Shown here: positions 1 to 12,041 of the stretch, piece by piece
Numbering within the stretch: position 1 is the first letter of the stretch
How the letters are laid out: each line of letters begins with the position of its first letter
Assembly (NCBI RefSeq): GCF_030272615.1
Contig: NC_081410.1
Coordinates: forward strand, 507,741,942 to 507,805,941
DNA from: Cryptomeria japonica
Lineage: Eukaryota; Streptophyta; Pinopsida; Cupressales; Cupressaceae
DNA: 64,000 nt
Direction of reading: 5' to 3'
Notes under the pieces: generated by a model
Told to the model about the DNA's origin: nothing
Seen by the model: only the letters and a program-made list of their open reading frames with translations
The model's database searches: none
Program-made: the position numbers and the translations under genes

Positions 1-190
1 ACTTGCAAAAAAAGCAAATTTGTTTTGTTCAATTTTAAAACACTAAAAACAAATGATCCTAACTTGCAAGGAAATGAAAGTTGTTTTGTTCAATTTTTAG
101 AGCACCAAAAACATTTTTTGTCCTAACTTGCAAGAAAGTAAATTTTGTTTTGTTCAATTTTAAAGACCAAAAACAAGTTTTTGATATTTA
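1..190. repeat. Three-copy tandem repeat, unit about 63 bp
   Basis: Three successive units begin with ACTTGCAA (near 1, 62 and 126), continue through TTGTTTTGTTCAATTTT and end with a CCTA or similar. The units differ by scattered substitutions and small indels. The array may continue to the left of the window. Confidence 0.8.
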
Positions 191-314
191 AAGAAGTTGG
201 CTTTAGACCTGCACAAGAAACGAATAGTTAGTAAAAACCGAACCTATGGTGGGCTTCTACAAGCCTAAGAAATTTCACTTTTTCGGTTACAGGGTCTTTT
301 TTACAATGTTCTAT

Positions 315-1577
315 TACAATAGCGCTACTCTGTGTTTAAACAGAAGCGCTATTTAACAGAAATGCACTAATACAGACACAAAAGCGCTAAAAGAATAAAT
401 CTGACAGTAAATACAAAAGTGCTAGAACAAAATCAAAAGCGCTGAAATAATCACAAAAGCGCTAAAACCAGCGCAATAGTGCCAAACTTGAGACAATAGC
501 GCTATTGTAAAAATAATAGCGCTAGAATAACAAGTTGCAATAGGGTGAACTCACAAAGCTGGTTCCCACTTTTTGGTACATCCTGATTTTTGCTGAAATC
601 ATACATTTTTTGGAAAATATAATTATTTAAGCTTTAAGAGGTCCCATTTGAAGTAATTAATTGAAGAGAGTTAGATAAAAGGCTCTTAGATCAAAATTTC
701 TTGGATAGAACCTCTCTACTTCTAAATCATACTTGCAATGGAGTCTCCTTTGCATCTATCAAATGCTGATAAAAAACCAACTTTACATTAGCTTTTGAAG
801 GGTCAAACGAATTCATTTAGAAGTTTTATTTTCTTGAGGATTTAGTCCTTATTATAAGCTTTCCAAATAGTATAATTTTTAATATATTTAAGTTTATTAA
901 TATATTTTTATTTTATTTTTTATGAATGTAGGTTTTTCACCGAACATGAACTTCTTTGTTCAATGCATTGGGAAAAATAGCAAACTAATTCAAAAAAATT
1001 CTGAAAAATATCTATGCCCTAGGTATTGATGTCTTCTTTCTAACAAAAAAAATAAAACTCAATTTTGATATATATAGAGCAAGTTATGTGTTCAAAAGTA
1101 CACCTATATCTAAATTATAATTAGTCGGACTTCAAAACTTAATAAAATAAAAAATATTCAACATATCACTATCAAACCAACTGCATGCCCTGGGTATTGA
1201 TGTTACAAACCAAAATTTAAAAGAGATAAGTTTTTATCATTTATAGAAAAATATTTATACGTTTCGGGATGCACATCACTCTTAAAAAAATGTTGTTTCC
1301 TGTAAAAAACTACTTTTGAGGGAGATGGAAAAATCAATAAAATTTTATTCAAAAAAATTTGAAAAAAATATATTTAGAATCTAGAAAAAGGATGTTACAA
1401 ATCACTTGTTTACATCATCTTCAAATTCTTAACGATTTCAAAGTTATAGGTGTCGGAAAGTGAAGGTTTTTTGCAAAATGTTCATCTAAGTGTCAAAGTT
1501 GGTCAAAATGTGGGAACCAGTATTGTGAGTTCACCCAATAGCACTAAAATGTGATCAAAAGCACTAAAGCACGACCT
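315..1577. repeat. AGCGCT-motif array, interrupted by a DNA element
   Basis: The palindrome AGCGCT occurs seven times between 321 and 523 (321, 345, 383, 438, 458, 498, 518), with decayed variants AGTGCT, AGCGCA and AGTGCC between them. Spacing is irregular, often about 20 bp. After the inserted element at 543-1536 the array resumes with AATAGCACT and AAAAGCACT (1537-1570), in which CG has become CA, as expected from deamination of methylated cytosine. Confidence 0.75.
543..1536. mobile_element. Non-autonomous DNA element with terminal inverted repeats (MITE-like, 994 bp)
   Basis: The left end GGGTGAACTCACAAAGCTGG and the right end (reverse complement GGGTGAACTCACAATACTGG) form an imperfect inverted repeat of about 30 bp that continues into TTCCCACWTTTT. 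Both sides are flanked by AATA (539-542 and 1537-1540), a possible 4-bp target duplication inside the AGCGCT array. There is no coding frame; the interior is AT-rich and contains two copies of CCCTRGGTATTGATGT (near 1018 and 1188). The superfamily cannot be set from the ends alone. Confidence 0.75.
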
Positions 1578-4500
1578 GTGTGTCAATTTCAACATTCAAA
1601 CATGTTAGTTGGTTTTTTTAAAAAAAGTTTTGGGTGCCTGGATTCACGTTGGGTTCACCAAATGATGCTTTGCAAAATACCCAAAGGTTAGACTGGAAAC
1701 TGTGGTGTTATAACATGCAAAAACACAAGAAACAAAAGAGTCAAGTTAGTGATATTCAACCAAAGATTAACCTAAGCAGGCATATCAAAAGAGATACTAA
1801 GATCATGCTAACATATTTAACAAATGAAACAAATATAAGAAGGCATCTCCAAATGCCTCTTAACATGTTCTTAGCTCCTTCTCCTTTATTCCTCTCCTCT
1901 CCAAGTTCCAAAATAGTGTAGCTCTCAGCAGCTTTTTTTACTATGGATGCTTATGGAGATTCAAGATTTATAGATAATCTCAAGCTTATGCTATGCAAGT
2001 GTAAAATAAACTAGTATTAGATGCTAAGATGCTAAAATGATTTATTTTAGACCAAAATAACAATATATGTGATTTATGCTAAATGCTCTCTCTAAAATTC
2101 ACTATAGATTAAATGCATACAAGTTTTCAGGATCTGGATTATGAAGAAATGGGCTCTATTTATAGGAAAAATGGAGCAATGGATGGTTGAGATTGAGCAA
2201 TCTCAACAAGGGTCAGGATTGAATGATTTGAGATCCATGTGAGGGCTTTCAACCCAATCCCAGGATGACAAGTGTCAATGTGAGATAGGTTGAGAGGAGA
2301 TGGAATAAACATTAAATGCTTGACATGACATGGGAGTCAATTTGGGGGTTAGGGTCAAGGTTGGGTTGAGTGAATAAATTCTTTATTCAAAGAATAAAGC
2401 ATTTATCCAATGGATAAACTCTTGTGCAAAGGCAAAAGGGATAACCATGGTCAAAGCAATAAATGCTTGAGGAGACCCATGAGTGCAAGTTGAAATAACC
2501 ATAAATGGTTATGTAAGAGCCATTAATGGTCATGTAAGAGCCATTAGTGGTTTTGGAAGACTTTGGAGGTTAAATTGTTGAACACACAAAGCATTTAATG
2601 CTTTTCAAAGACTATGAAGTCTTTGAGAAGTGACTCCAAGTTGATTAGGAATGTGACAATAATTAGGGAATGGTTTTGGCCAATTAGGAAGGGATTAGAA
2701 GAATCTAGAAGGGGATTAGATTTGCAAGTGGGTTTGGTGGGTGAGGGAAAATAAGATTTTTATTAAAATAAAAATTCATTTATTTCAATAAATGTGTGCA
2801 AGTTGTATTTGTAGGAAAATGCAAGTTGGGGGGGATTTAATGATTTAAATAAATGTTTTATTTAATTTATTTAAAAGAGGAAAATGGGGATTAATTAAAT
2901 AAATAGGTTTTATTCATTTAATTGATTTGTGAATTTGATTGAATGAATTAATTAAAATAAATTGAATAATTTATTTAATTAATAGGAGAATGTTTGAAGA
3001 TGAATTAATTAAATATTAATCTAATTAACTGATGGCTAGTGGATTTTTAATCAAATAAATAGCAAATATTCATTTAATTAAACTGGACAGATTTATGTGA
3101 CTACACTTTCCATGTGCATTTCCCTTGGTTTTAGTCCCTTTTTTTCTTTATTTTATTCAAAACAAAATTTATAGATGCCTCTACTTGTCTCACCATTCAT
3201 TAATTGTTTGGGATTTTCATTCCATTCACTGAGGTTGGCATCTATTCTGAGACTCTGTGTCATGGCCAAGCTAAATGACTTGACTCTAGTTTCTCTCCAA
3301 TCTAGTCACCTAGTAGCATGTGAAATCTATCTCTTCCTAATTATTATTCTCTCCATCTTGTTAATGACCATTTCATTAATGAATCCTTCCTCATAATTTT
3401 GGACATGTGAGACAATGTTATCTCAAGGAATCTTTTCAATCCTCTTTCATGATTCTTTCCCAAGTAATAATCTTGCATATTGGAAAATAAGTTATGCTTC
3501 TATTTTTCCAAGCTAGTCCTTATAATGTTTAGATTTACTCTAAAGTGCTCATTGTGACTCATGTTTACTACTCTTCCTATTAGTCTCATTCCAATATCTC
3601 CTACAAAAATATGGAATGATTACATTTATATTTTATTTGTGTCTCCTAAATATCCACAAAATTTGGAACAATAATACAATTTTTTAATAATATTTAATTG
3701 TAAAAGAAAAGATTAAAATGGAACTAAACACTCTAAATAAATTAATTGTAAAAGAACTGAAGGAGAAATCACTATTGAACACACCCCTATCTCATATAAA
3801 CCTATGTTGGCTAAGCCCCACAATAATTAGAAGATCCTAATTACTCACAATTTCATAGTGAGTTGAGTTAATTAGTCCATTAGCGAGATTGGGAAAGAGT
3901 TTGGTATTGAGTTAGGTGTTGGTGGAAGGTTTAAGGAGGTACACTATCATCATAATTAATGTTAGAGAGTGTTGTGTGAAGAAGAATGGCCACCAAAGGA
4001 GTGACTGTCCCAAGTGCTTGAGACTGTCACAAAAAGTGAGTGTTGCAGCAGTGCATCTTCCTTTGACCTTTGTGTGTTTGGGAGGGTAAAGACCCATGGT
4101 GGTATATGTTGAGTGGTTGGGAGGGTAAAGACCCACATATCAACTATCTACTTTGACATCCTAGGATGGTGTCCACCTACTATAAAACATTATGGGCACT
4201 CTCTGTCTGATACTAACATATACATAGCATGTGCCTCTCATATAACCCTATGTTGGCTAGGCCCCACCATAATTAGAAGATCCTAATTACTAAAAACACT
4301 AGATTCTCCCCTAAAAGGTTGTTGAGTCATAGAAGGCCTAGCTTGATAGCCCTATAGTCTCTCATACCTAAAATGAGAGACTTTTCCATAGCTAGTTACA
4401 AACTTCTCTCATTCCTCTTATGTCCTCCCATGTACCTCCTTTTCCATAAGAGACTTTGCCATAGAATCCCTAAAGTCAATTGGATTGGCCATGTGTAGGA

Positions 4501-4911
4501 AAACTGAAATTTTTGGGCTTTCCACCCCTAATGAAATAATTGACAAGTAACTTGTCTTGGATGTAATATACAAACTACAAGAACTCCAAAAACTAACTCT
4601 CATGTTGAGACACTATTAAACCTTATTATGTAAATTGTGAAACTCATCTATGCATCTTTGTCAAAAATATTGAAATAGAACACACTTTTAAGCACTCCAA
4701 AATATTGGTATCTGGAGAGGGTTTCCAATGTGAGTTGGTGCATTTTATCCTCCCAGTACCACAAGGTGGAATCAAGTCCTCTCAAAAATTGCATTGAAAA
4801 TGATGCCTTTAAGTTTCTCACATATAGATGCAACCCAAAGCATAAGTCCAAGCTAAGTAACCAAGACTTAACCTCAACCCCATTTGTGGATCTTAAAAAT
4901 GTAGAGGATTC
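1578..4911. other. Intergenic AT-rich DNA without a supported gene
   Basis: No open frame here shows a recognisable domain or coding bias. It holds a short tandem repeat of ATGTAAGAGCCATTARTGGT (about 2500-2560), a very AT-rich stretch built from AATTAATTAAATAAAT-like words (about 2740-3080), and the direct repeats listed separately at 3788-4293. The 195-bp frame at 4730-4927 is interrupted by the LTR that starts at 4912 and may be a relic of coding sequence, but I cannot identify it. Confidence 0.6.
3788..4293. repeat. Pair of roughly 58-bp direct repeats, 449 bp apart
   Basis: The segment at about 3788-3845 recurs at about 4237-4293, sharing CCTATGTTGGCTARGCCCC and AATTAGAAGATCCTAATTAC. 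Between them is a second, local duplication of TTGGGAGGGTAAAGACCCA (about 4078 and 4118). The layout could be a small terminal-direct-repeat element or a simple segmental duplication. No primer-binding site or polypurine tract was seen. Confidence 0.55.
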
Positions 4912-4925
4912 TGTTGGCATTATGT

Positions 4926-5120
4926 GAACCGGTATGAGGACATAATGATATTGTATGTTGTCATTGATGTCAATATCTGTTATGAAGTGAACCGGCATAT
5001 GTGAGAAGGGAGAACCGACATATTTGAGAACCGGTATATATGCCAAAGTGAAGTGGTATATTTGTTCATGGTGAACCGGCATGTCAAGGTGAACCGACAT
5101 GTTGTTATGAGAACCGGTAC
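4926..5120 (+). repeat. GAACCGGYAT word array inside the LTR
   Basis: Eight occurrences of GAACCGGTAT, GAACCGGCAT, GAACCGACAT or a decayed GAAGTGGTAT lie at 4926, 4989, 5012, 5028, 5050, 5073, 5091 and 5111. They sit in the first 210 bp of the LTR, the position of U3 promoter/enhancer sequence in LTR retrotransposons. A regulatory role is only an inference. Confidence 0.7.
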
Positions 5121-5480
5121 ATGGAACCCTTGTGTGACTACCGGTTGGTAGTGTCAGGGTTTCTGGTTGAAGCGCCTCAAGCCTATGTGCTCCAATCGGT
5201 GATCTTTGTGTGATGAGTTAGCATAGTAATGGAGAATAGATCGTGTTGTCACATAAGCCCTGTGCGCATGAAGAATCTTGCATGAAGAAGACTATCCCTA
5301 TCTACCTCGAGAATGTGCGAAGTTTGTAAATGGTGAAAAGGCATGATGGATTATCAGCTGCCATGAAATCGGTGGATAATGAACGATGGAGAATGTCTTG
5401 AGATTGGATCAAGAACTGTTGCATTTAATGTAGTATGTTCAACAGTCAAGATTGAACCGTTTGAATTACTTAACCTAATA

Positions 5481-5500
5481 GGTTTAGGGTTTAGGGTTTA
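5481..5500 (+). repeat. Short plant telomere-like repeat (TTTAGGG)
   Basis: GGTTTAGGGTTTAGGGTTTA gives about two and a half units of the plant telomere heptamer. It lies inside an LTR, so it is an interstitial telo-box-like motif and not a chromosome end. Confidence 0.85.
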
Positions 5501-5565
5501 TGCTTCCAACCTATCTATTTCCTATAAGGTCGATGTTGTGTTTCTTCCTAAAGTTGTTGGAAAAA

Positions 5566-5584
5566 GTTGTGTGTGTGTGTGTGT
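5566..5584. repeat. (GT)n microsatellite
   Basis: A run of about nine GT units within the LTR. Confidence 0.85.
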
Positions 5585-5749
5585 CCAAGAGAAAGGATAC
5601 GTGATTCTTGCTAGGCTAGAGGAGAAAAGTGATACCTGCAGAGTGTAAGTGCGGAAGGTGAAGAGGAGCTTAAGTGGATCTGCATTGGCATTGAGTGCTT
5701 TCATCAAATCATTGCTATACCTGTTGATCTTTAACCACTTCAATAGTTG

Positions 5750-6005
5750 TCAAATCCCTTAATAGGGTAGCCTTAACCGGCTTGCTGTAAATCCTTTAAC
5801 AAGGTAACTTGAAGCTATTGAGTTAGTGAAGTCCTTTAGCCATTGAGTTCTTGAAATCCTCTAACAAGATAACCTTTAACAAGGTTTAACCCTTAACCAG
5901 GTATTCTAGCCATCCCTTAACCGGGTGATCCCTAACAGGATCAGTTCCTAGCAGAACCTATTGTAATGTCTTTAACAGGAGAAGGCTCCTAACAGAGCAG
6001 ACTTC
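5750..6005 (+). repeat. Array of short imperfect-palindrome modules (TAACMGG type) in the LTR
   Basis: Successive modules such as CCTTTAACAAGG, CCCTTAACCGGG, ATCCCTAACAGGAT, GTTCCTAGCAGAAC and GCTCCTAACAGAGC each can fold as a tiny stem around a TAAC-containing loop. The same kind of array occurs in the other LTR families of this window (27249-27395, 33785-33935, 44222-44462, 57665-57900). Confidence 0.7.
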
Positions 6006-6427
6006 TAAAGAGTTCAAAAACAAGCTTGTGGGTATTCATCCCCACCATGGTTTTTCCCAGTTGGGTTTCCATGTGAAAAATATGTGTGTCATGTGTGGTG
6101 CTTCTATCTTGTGATACTTTGTTATTGTCTATCAAGCATGTGATGGTTTTGTGTTTTATGCCTGTCAATAAAACATGTTGAACTAGTTGTTACTATGCTT
6201 TGATGATAGATTACTGTTGTTTTGAGTTGAGTGGAAAGCTAAATGATCAATCGGTTAATGCTTGTCTCAGTCACTCTTAGCTTTACCGATCTTTCTCTGT
6301 TTCAAACTAGTATCACTATTTACCAGTCATTTGTAGTGACTATTGTCAAACCGGTTTAAGACTGTGTTTTTGCCTGTACTGATTCACTCCCCCCTCTCAG
6401 TACCAGTTGGGTACTATTCTTTCATCA

Positions 6428-9400
6428 TTGAGTTATCATATTAGAGATGAAGCAACTCTCGAATATGGTCCTTTGGCTCATGATATGTGTATTTATGCAT
6501 GATGAGGCTAGGTTATGTGTATTGATCAATATTCTATCTCCTTTATGTGTATTTCTCAAATTCAAGGTGAACTCCTAATAAGCTTCCAAGATGCAAGTAT
6601 ATGCTTCTCTACTACAAGTGGATCCTCATGGCTTGTAAGATTTGAGGTCCATACTCGGGATACTCATCTTGGTGAAAACTCTCAAAGTGATATGACCCTT
6701 CCTTCCATTTCCTACACCCTATTTTCTAACCCACACCTCATAACCTTTACCTCACTTCCTATCATTATTATCTTCCATCTACCTTCTATATCCTCTATCT
6801 TAACCTCCTCCACTTTCCTACATCCTATCCTAAACCTTAACCTCATACACACTTTTACTTCACCTACCTAGCCCCATTCCATCCTTCACATCCTTAATTT
6901 ATCTCCCCCCATTCACTTTCCTACCTTCCAAACCCCTAACATATCCTAACTTACTCTTTCACCATTACATCCTTCATCACTTACATCCCTATCTTACCTC
7001 CCTATCTTATCATCTTTCACCATTTTATAACTATAGGAGATAATTTATTACATTTAAAATTCCATCATAAATAAATTAATTATACATGCTATGTGAATGT
7101 TTACTATCACAAATTGATTTTAATTCATTTATCTACATGAATACACTCTTTATTTATTAGTTCTAGGAATGGAGCACTCACATGGGCGAACAAAATTCTA
7201 GGTTTTAGAAAAATAGTTAAGAGATTGGATATATTTTTTTATATTTTCCAAATGGCTTGAGTATAATGATAATATAATTTTTAAAATAGGTTTATATCAC
7301 TTTCCTTTGACTTGGTCATAGAAGATCATCTAAACTTCGAATGCACCTTCATCTTTAAAAACATGTAGTTTAAGATCATCTTGTCATTACTTCATTTGTA
7401 AACAAAGTTTTAGAATTGAGGTCATTGTTTGGGAAACTTCATTGTTGCATATTAGTTGTTAATAATGTTGTATTAGTTGAGATTGTTAACATCATTAATG
7501 TATAGGTACATAACTATCCTTTTGTGATTAGCAATCTTCTTTTGATCACTGGTCTGTAGCATTATGTCATTATTGTGATTTGTATCATTCTTAACCAATA
7601 AAGAATTCAGTAGCATCATTATTGGCACTGTGATTAATTAATATTTTCATCATTACTACTGCCATAACATTATAGGAAATATTGTTGATCATGATAATTA
7701 GTATAAAACATTGTTGTTAAGACAAGACATTGCTGTCCTGAAATGTCAGTCATGATTTTTATCATTGTTGTTAACTTAAGAAGTATTTGAAGAGGTCAGA
7801 CAGACTTTTGTTGTCAATTTGAGCATTGCAGTAACTATTTTGTGTACAAATTAGTCTCTTGGTTAAGGATGATGGTAGGGTTAACATGTCTTATTTACCT
7901 TAGTTGTGTTTTATCATATGAAGAAATCATTATCAGTTTGGCAGAGGCATTTATTGACATTCTTAAGGAAATTTATATTATAATTATTTGTAATCAATGA
8001 TCAAAAAATTAATCAGAAAAATCCATTTTTCAAAATTAATGGTGTATCCTCTCATTCACTTTCACTTTCTCACGCTCTACACAATTAGCATTGATTTAAA
8101 TTTTTAAATGTAAAAGAACATCAGTTAATTCTCCTTTTCATTTGAATTTTTCTTCATTTTTGGGGGTTCACCATATGTTACCAGTTATTTTCGACTATCT
8201 AGAGAAATTGAAAGTATCTTTATGTTTTGGTAAGCCACAAAATTACCAAGGAAGTTATTTTCTTCTATGGTTATAACCATGTTGAATGAGTTAAGTGTCC
8301 CTATTATTCTAATATGAAACATGGGGCATGGACTGATGAGCAATGGACTCTCATGGTCGTGAAGGTGGGTACCATGTGAACAATTGTGAATGAGCATCCT
8401 ATAAAACAACAATCTTTACTTTATTTCATAGTTACCAAGTTTGAATAATTCAATTTGTCAAGAAGATTTTACAAAATGGGGAATACAGAATCTTCAAAAA
8501 CAAAGTAAATTTTTTATAGGAATTGAGAAATCTAGATTGAATCGAACAAAATCTAGTCAATCCAAAAAATTCAGATCCCACTAGATTCAACAACTATGAA
8601 TCATTTAAATTTTAAATCATATTCAAAGCAAAAAAAAAAGAATAAGAGGTAAAGGTAATAATGATTTTTAAGTCACCACCAAGAAAACTAAGAATTTTAC
8701 CATATAAGATCCCCTTTTAGTAAGCAACCTGCAAGGGAATTGATTTTCCAATTACCTTGGATATTTATCAAATGAGGTGTCCAATCCTATCCCCCTCTGC
8801 ATTGGAACATATAACCTCCATTTTAGAGTGCATCACCGTTCACCATTAGAGAAACTCATGTTGTGTGCTACTGTGTTTCAAGTAAAGAAAATCAGTTATC
8901 CAGCTATAAGAGTTTGGACTCACAAGGACATATTGTTTTGTTAGTTGGGTGCCTAGACTACATTGAATGTGCATGTTGTTGTCTTTTGGCCAGATGTCTG
9001 ACAATTATATTGGATTTATATGTTACAAGGAAGAACACATATAACCTTGATAACACAAGTCCACCAATAGAATCCGTATTCCAATTCGTCATTTGATTGC
9101 ACAAAGATAAAATATGATACTCACTTGTTAAGCATATTTTGATAAAATCCTACACCACTAAAATGATTAACACTACCTATGCAAATGAGAAATATTGTTG
9201 CTATTAAAAGTGGCTACTTTGAGTAGTTCCTTTTCTTCTTGTGAACAACTCTATATTTAACTATAATGAATTAAATGTATAAGAATTATAGTTACCGCTA
9301 TTGTAAAAAATTACTGCTTCAATGGCAAGTAGATTGATTTGTTTGAAAAAAGAAGAATTTGTTCGACTATAAAAATTGATTTGTATCTAAGCAATAGTAA

Positions 9401-10590
9401 TCCCTTATGTCAAATGCCAATCACAGTATAAATAATATAAAATCATATCAAACATTCCCCAAAATAGGGAGAGAGTCATAATAAAATGACCAAACTCATA
9501 AAACCCTATATCCTAATAATGATAATTGGACTACAAATTCAATGAAATACAACCAGCTTCCATTCCTAGATCGTGGTTTTAAAACAATAAAACTAAATTA
9601 TAAATTTGTTTCTCTTCATACCATACGATTTTTCAAAAAAATGGCAACTATTTATAATCTATGTAACAAATTTAAACCCCTATCGAATTCACGAAGTATT
9701 AACCGTAGTCCTAGCTCAAATGAATCATAATTTATTTCAGTCGATTTCCTGTGAAAGCATTAAGCTCATCGCAATGATATAAAGAGGCCATACATATTTC
9801 CAGTTCCTCATCAAACAACTACAGAAACTAGACTATAAAAATTTAAATGCAATCCATGATGTGACAACCCTAGCATCAACATACAGAGATAAAATAATAG
9901 CATCAACGGAGGGTTTCAAAGGAACCTGGTTAAAATGCTAAGCTTCCATGATTGTTCCCTAGAATACCTCCACTCGCTTCTAACCGTTCTTCCTAACTCT
10001 TGTTTTGGCATTTGTTTGAATGATATGCCAATGATCCTTCGATTGGAATACGCTTATAAATGTCCAACTTGTAATCGCATCTACTACCAAAATTCCTTAA
10101 TTCATTCGATTTATTTGCTTGTTCAACTAATCAGAGAGGTTGGGTAGTTTAACCGATGCTTGGAAGGAAGCTAAACAAATGAGAAACAACTTTACTGGAC
10201 AGCAATGTTACTAGGGGGTGCAGGTAGGCCTTCATTGTCATTGGATTGTTCTCCCTCATTATCGGTTTAAATCCTAAACCCATACACCCCTAACAAAATT
10301 CCAAACGGCTTACAAATGGGCCCAAAACATGCCCTTATTACATTAAATAATGCCTAGACTTGAAAATGCCCCTAAACATACAACAAACACAAAAACATAA
10401 CAAAATTCCTACAATGAAGCTGGAAAGTTTCCCGTTGCTTGGTATCCTAGTATAGCTTCTACTGGATCACCACTTCATTCCATGGTTGGTTCCCTGCAGA
10501 GGTAGGATTTTTTAATGGTAGAGGTGGGATGAAGTAATGGCAGAGGTCGACGGGATGAAGATGCGAGATTTTTTTTTTTTTTTTTGAAGT
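6428..10590. other. Intergenic DNA, no supported gene
   Basis: No frame shows a recognisable protein. The stretch 6690-7010 is pyrimidine-rich low-complexity sequence that produces spurious open frames. 8560-8690 is A-rich. Nothing else structured was recognised. Confidence 0.6.
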
Positions 10591-10599
10591 AATGCACAT

Positions 10600-10790
10600 G
10601 GTCGTTGGAATTTCGACGAACGCGGGTACTTTTTTCTAAAAAAACCCAAATGTCATTGCCAATTCCTTCTCCGTCGAAACCAAATGTTGCATTATCATTG
10701 GAATTCCGATGAAATCGGGCATTTTTTCAAAAAAAATCAAATTTGATCACAATATACCTTCTCCGTCGGAAACCTCCATCGGAATTTTAG
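10600..10790. repeat. Two-copy tandem duplication, about 88 bp
   Basis: The block at about 10603-10682 is repeated at about 10692-10770, sharing TTGGAATTYCGAYGAA, a CGGGYAYTTTTT run and CCTTCTCCGTCG. Each unit contains reciprocal CCGTCGRAA and TTCGACGAA words, so single strands could fold. It is preceded by a run of T at 10567-10583. Confidence 0.6.
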
Positions 10791-10914
10791 GCCAAATATA
10801 TTAGTGATAGATATATCATTTAGTGAAGGGTGTGAAGTATTTAGAGTTGCAGGGCATATATCTATGCTTAACCGAAACTGTATCAAACATTAGGAGATGC
10901 TATCTTCACAGTTC

Positions 10915-11260
10915 ATTTTCTCTAGATTGTAGTCAGATGTTTATGTAAGTCAGTGAGACTTCCCTTTTATGATGAGCAGTGAGCTCTAGATGGTTGGTAT
11001 GATTGCAAGTGCAATTCCCATTGTAATTATTTCACATATTGCTGCAAAAGTATTATATGAATATGGGTAGGGTTTCCCACTGTGGTTTTTCTATTTACCG
11101 GGTTTTCCACGTCAAAAAAATTGGTGTTGTGTGTTTTGTTCTTTCATGCTTTATCTTTCAGTTTGTTTTTAATATTTTGCTCCGGTAAATGGTTTATAAT
11201 TTGCATTAGTTGTTTATACTTGTGGAAAACTGATTCACCCCCCCTCTCAGTTTTCCTCCA
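10915..11260 (+). mobile_element. 3' part of a copia-type LTR followed by a primer-binding site
   Basis: The segment contains TAAGTCAGTGAGACTTC and CAGTGAGCTCTAG, which match the reverse complement of element G's LTRs, then the GTGGTTTTTCTATTT / GGGTTTTCCACGT block and ATTCACCCCCCCTCTCAG. It ends near 11260 next to GTATCAGAGA, a decayed copy of the initiator-Met tRNA primer-binding site. The start of the LTR and the body of the element are missing or unrecognisable. It is best read as a truncated relative of G in the opposite orientation. Confidence 0.7.
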
Positions 11261-11702
11261 GTATCAGAGATTCTAACAGAGAGATAGTAAAATAGATAAG
11301 TCTAGAGATTAGAGGAAACAAAGAGCCTGAGATAGAGAGATGGAAAGAAAATGATGATATAAGCCTACTAATTATTGAAATTTGACTAAATCTAAAAAAT
11401 TATAAGATCTCCTAAAATCCAAAATCTACATTATGACTCCTAGAGATCTAAAACCACTCTCAAACATACTAACAATATATACATAAAATATAACTTAAAG
11501 TATATAAGAAAGATAAAAGTCAAAGAGAAAATATACTTAAATGTTATATTTTATGTATATATCCTAATGAAAAAACTAAGGGAATGCTAAAGGAAGTGTC
11601 ATCTAAGTCCATTTTCCTTATCTAACTTAATGTAATCATAACATGTATGCATTTTTCTTGCTAAACATAACCTCACACGTGTTGTTATATAGAATAATAA
11701 CT

Positions 11703-11755
11703 AGGTATGTGCACAAAGATGGCAGTCAGAAAAGTGGACACCACCTAAAAATCAC
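11703..11755 (-). repeat. Fragment matching the ends of the 887-bp duplicated repeat
   Basis: GGTATGTGCACAAAGATGG and AAAAGTGGACACCAC are close to the reverse complement of the segment ending each copy of the repeat at 37300-39035 (GTGTCCAC ... CACCATCTTTGTGCACCTACC). Its presence here shows that these are ends of a dispersed family. Confidence 0.5.
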
Positions 11756-12041
11756 ATGAAAAAACATGCAACGCATACACGGTATTAAAATTTGAAATCA
11801 CCGCGTACGCACTTAGGTCCATTGTCCCCGAGCCTAAAGAAAAGATACTGTAGACGCGGTGTTTTTAGAAAAGTGACCGCATATGCATTTTTTAGTCCTA
11901 AAAAACCGTGTATGAGGTACCTGTCAAAAAAAGTTTTTTTTAAAAACGACTGTGTCTTATTTTCCCCACGACCGCAACCTTTTTTTCTTCATTTTCCCCA
12001 CAAAACCGTGAATGGGCTCCCACATTTCTCCACCAAATGCT

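Larger units (their letters stand above)
4912..6427 (+). mobile_element. Isolated copia-type LTR (probable solo LTR)
   Basis: It starts TGTTGGCATTATGTGAACC, contains the TCATTGATGTCAA word, the CCACCATGGTTTTTCCCAG / GGGTTTCCATGT block, and ends with ATTCACTCCCCCCTCTCAG followed by a TTCTTTCATCA end, all features seen in the complete LTRs elsewhere in this window. No primer-binding site follows and no polypurine tract precedes it, so a solo LTR is likely. A clean 5-bp target duplication was not found, so the right border is approximate. It contains a GAACCGG-word array, a telomere-like repeat and a (GT)n tract. Confidence 0.75.

Noticed and set aside
315-530. Regular AGCGCT words considered as a CRISPR-like array
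   Set aside because: The repeat is 6 bp with irregular 20-55 bp spacing in plant-type DNA; there are no long identical repeats or cas genes.
1634-1921. 95-residue plus-strand frame as a small gene
   Set aside because: No domain or homologue recognised, no promoter or splice evidence, AT-rich surroundings.
5481-5500. TTTAGGG repeats as a real telomere or subtelomere
   Set aside because: Only two and a half units, inside an LTR with normal sequence on both sides.
6515-6871. 118-residue plus-strand frame
   Set aside because: It overlaps pyrimidine-rich low-complexity DNA and shows no domain.
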